Source of the DNA: Marinobacterium jannaschii DSM 6295 | GTDB taxonomy: Bacteria; Pseudomonadota; Gammaproteobacteria; Pseudomonadales; Balneatricaceae | NCBI RefSeq assembly: GCF_000620085.1 | Contig: NZ_KK211069.1 | Coordinates: forward strand, 45,527-109,526 | Length of the DNA: 64,000 bases | Direction of reading: 5' to 3' | Shown here: positions 63,960-64,000 of the stretch, piece after piece | Numbering within the stretch: position 1 is the stretch's first letter | How the letters are laid out: each line of letters begins with the position of its first letter | Made by a program: the position numbers and the translations under genes | Notes under the pieces: model-generated | The model's input: the letters and a program-made list of their open reading frames with translations, nothing else | The model's database searches: none | What the model was told of the DNA's origin: nothing

Positions 63960-64000
63960 AGTGTAGCTCGTATGTTTCTCAGGTGTTTTTTGATTGTATA

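Overview
The window reads as a stretch of chromosome from a marine gammaproteobacterium, most likely of the Oceanospirillales (Oceanospirillaceae-like). This is inferred from the gene set: YcaO, BolA, DUF3422, a P. putida-style gcl-hyi-glxR-ttuD-pyk operon and a membrane-bound urate oxidase pathway. Codon use is uniform and moderately GC-rich, and there is no rRNA, integrase, transposase or CRISPR array. All calls come from reading the sequence; no database search was run.

Layout: (1) 1-2.4 kb, tRNA-Asn and ycaO. (2) 2.6-8.3 kb, a three-gene SMC operon related to Wadjet JetABC / MksFEB, with no JetD nuclease gene next to it. (3) 8.4-13.4 kb, small conserved genes, DUF3422, bolA, a short-chain dehydrogenase and an AraC regulator. 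(4) 13.4-18.8 kb, a Tat-exported molybdenum hydroxylase (2Fe-2S and molybdopterin subunits) with its XdhC and MocA cofactor genes and a divergent AraC regulator. (5) 18.9-28.9 kb, regulator/enzyme pairs (TetR with an AhpD-like protein; LysR with pirin and a cysteine hydrolase; LysR with an Old Yellow Enzyme), an NSS transporter, a PQ-loop-like membrane protein and a HAD phosphatase. (6) 29.0-36.5 kb, a full glyoxylate-to-pyruvate operon, gcl-hyi-glxR-ttuD-pyk, and a GlcG/HbpS-like gene. (7) 36.7-38.6 kb, a chemoreceptor. (8) 38.8-51.1 kb, a defence island: hsdR, fic, hsdM, hsdS, a large SF1 helicase and an Mrr-type endonuclease, all in one direction. (9) 51.2-53.9 kb, a site-2 protease, a SRAP protein and a VOC protein. 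(10) 54.6-63.9 kb, purine and ureide catabolism: a RutR-like TetR regulator, a Tsx-like outer-membrane channel, an 8-oxoguanine deaminase, a xanthine/uracil permease, and puuD-allA-alc-uraD-puuE.

The metabolic parts fit together. 8-oxoguanine enters through the channel and permease and is deaminated to urate. PuuD, UraD, PuuE, Alc and AllA take urate to glyoxylate. The gcl operon, 20 kb away, takes glyoxylate to pyruvate. HIU hydrolase and xanthine dehydrogenase of the classical type are not seen here.

The most interesting observation is regulatory. A TGAC-N6-GTCA palindrome, the same architecture as the known E. coli RutR site, sits on the predicted gcl promoter (35444-35457), just downstream of the predicted permease promoter (59273-59286), and twice in tandem at 54057-54093 next to the gene for a RutR-like regulator. 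The gcl site and one tandem site share an identical 16-mer in the same register over a -35 box. The tandem pair drives no protein gene. It faces a -35/-10 pair and, about 100 nt further on, a strong intrinsic terminator on the same strand, which predicts an undescribed regulated small RNA of about 105 nt (53932-54036, minus strand). Second in interest are the helicase-Mrr pair attached to the type I restriction operon and an array of five TGTCGA half-sites in front of its fic gene.
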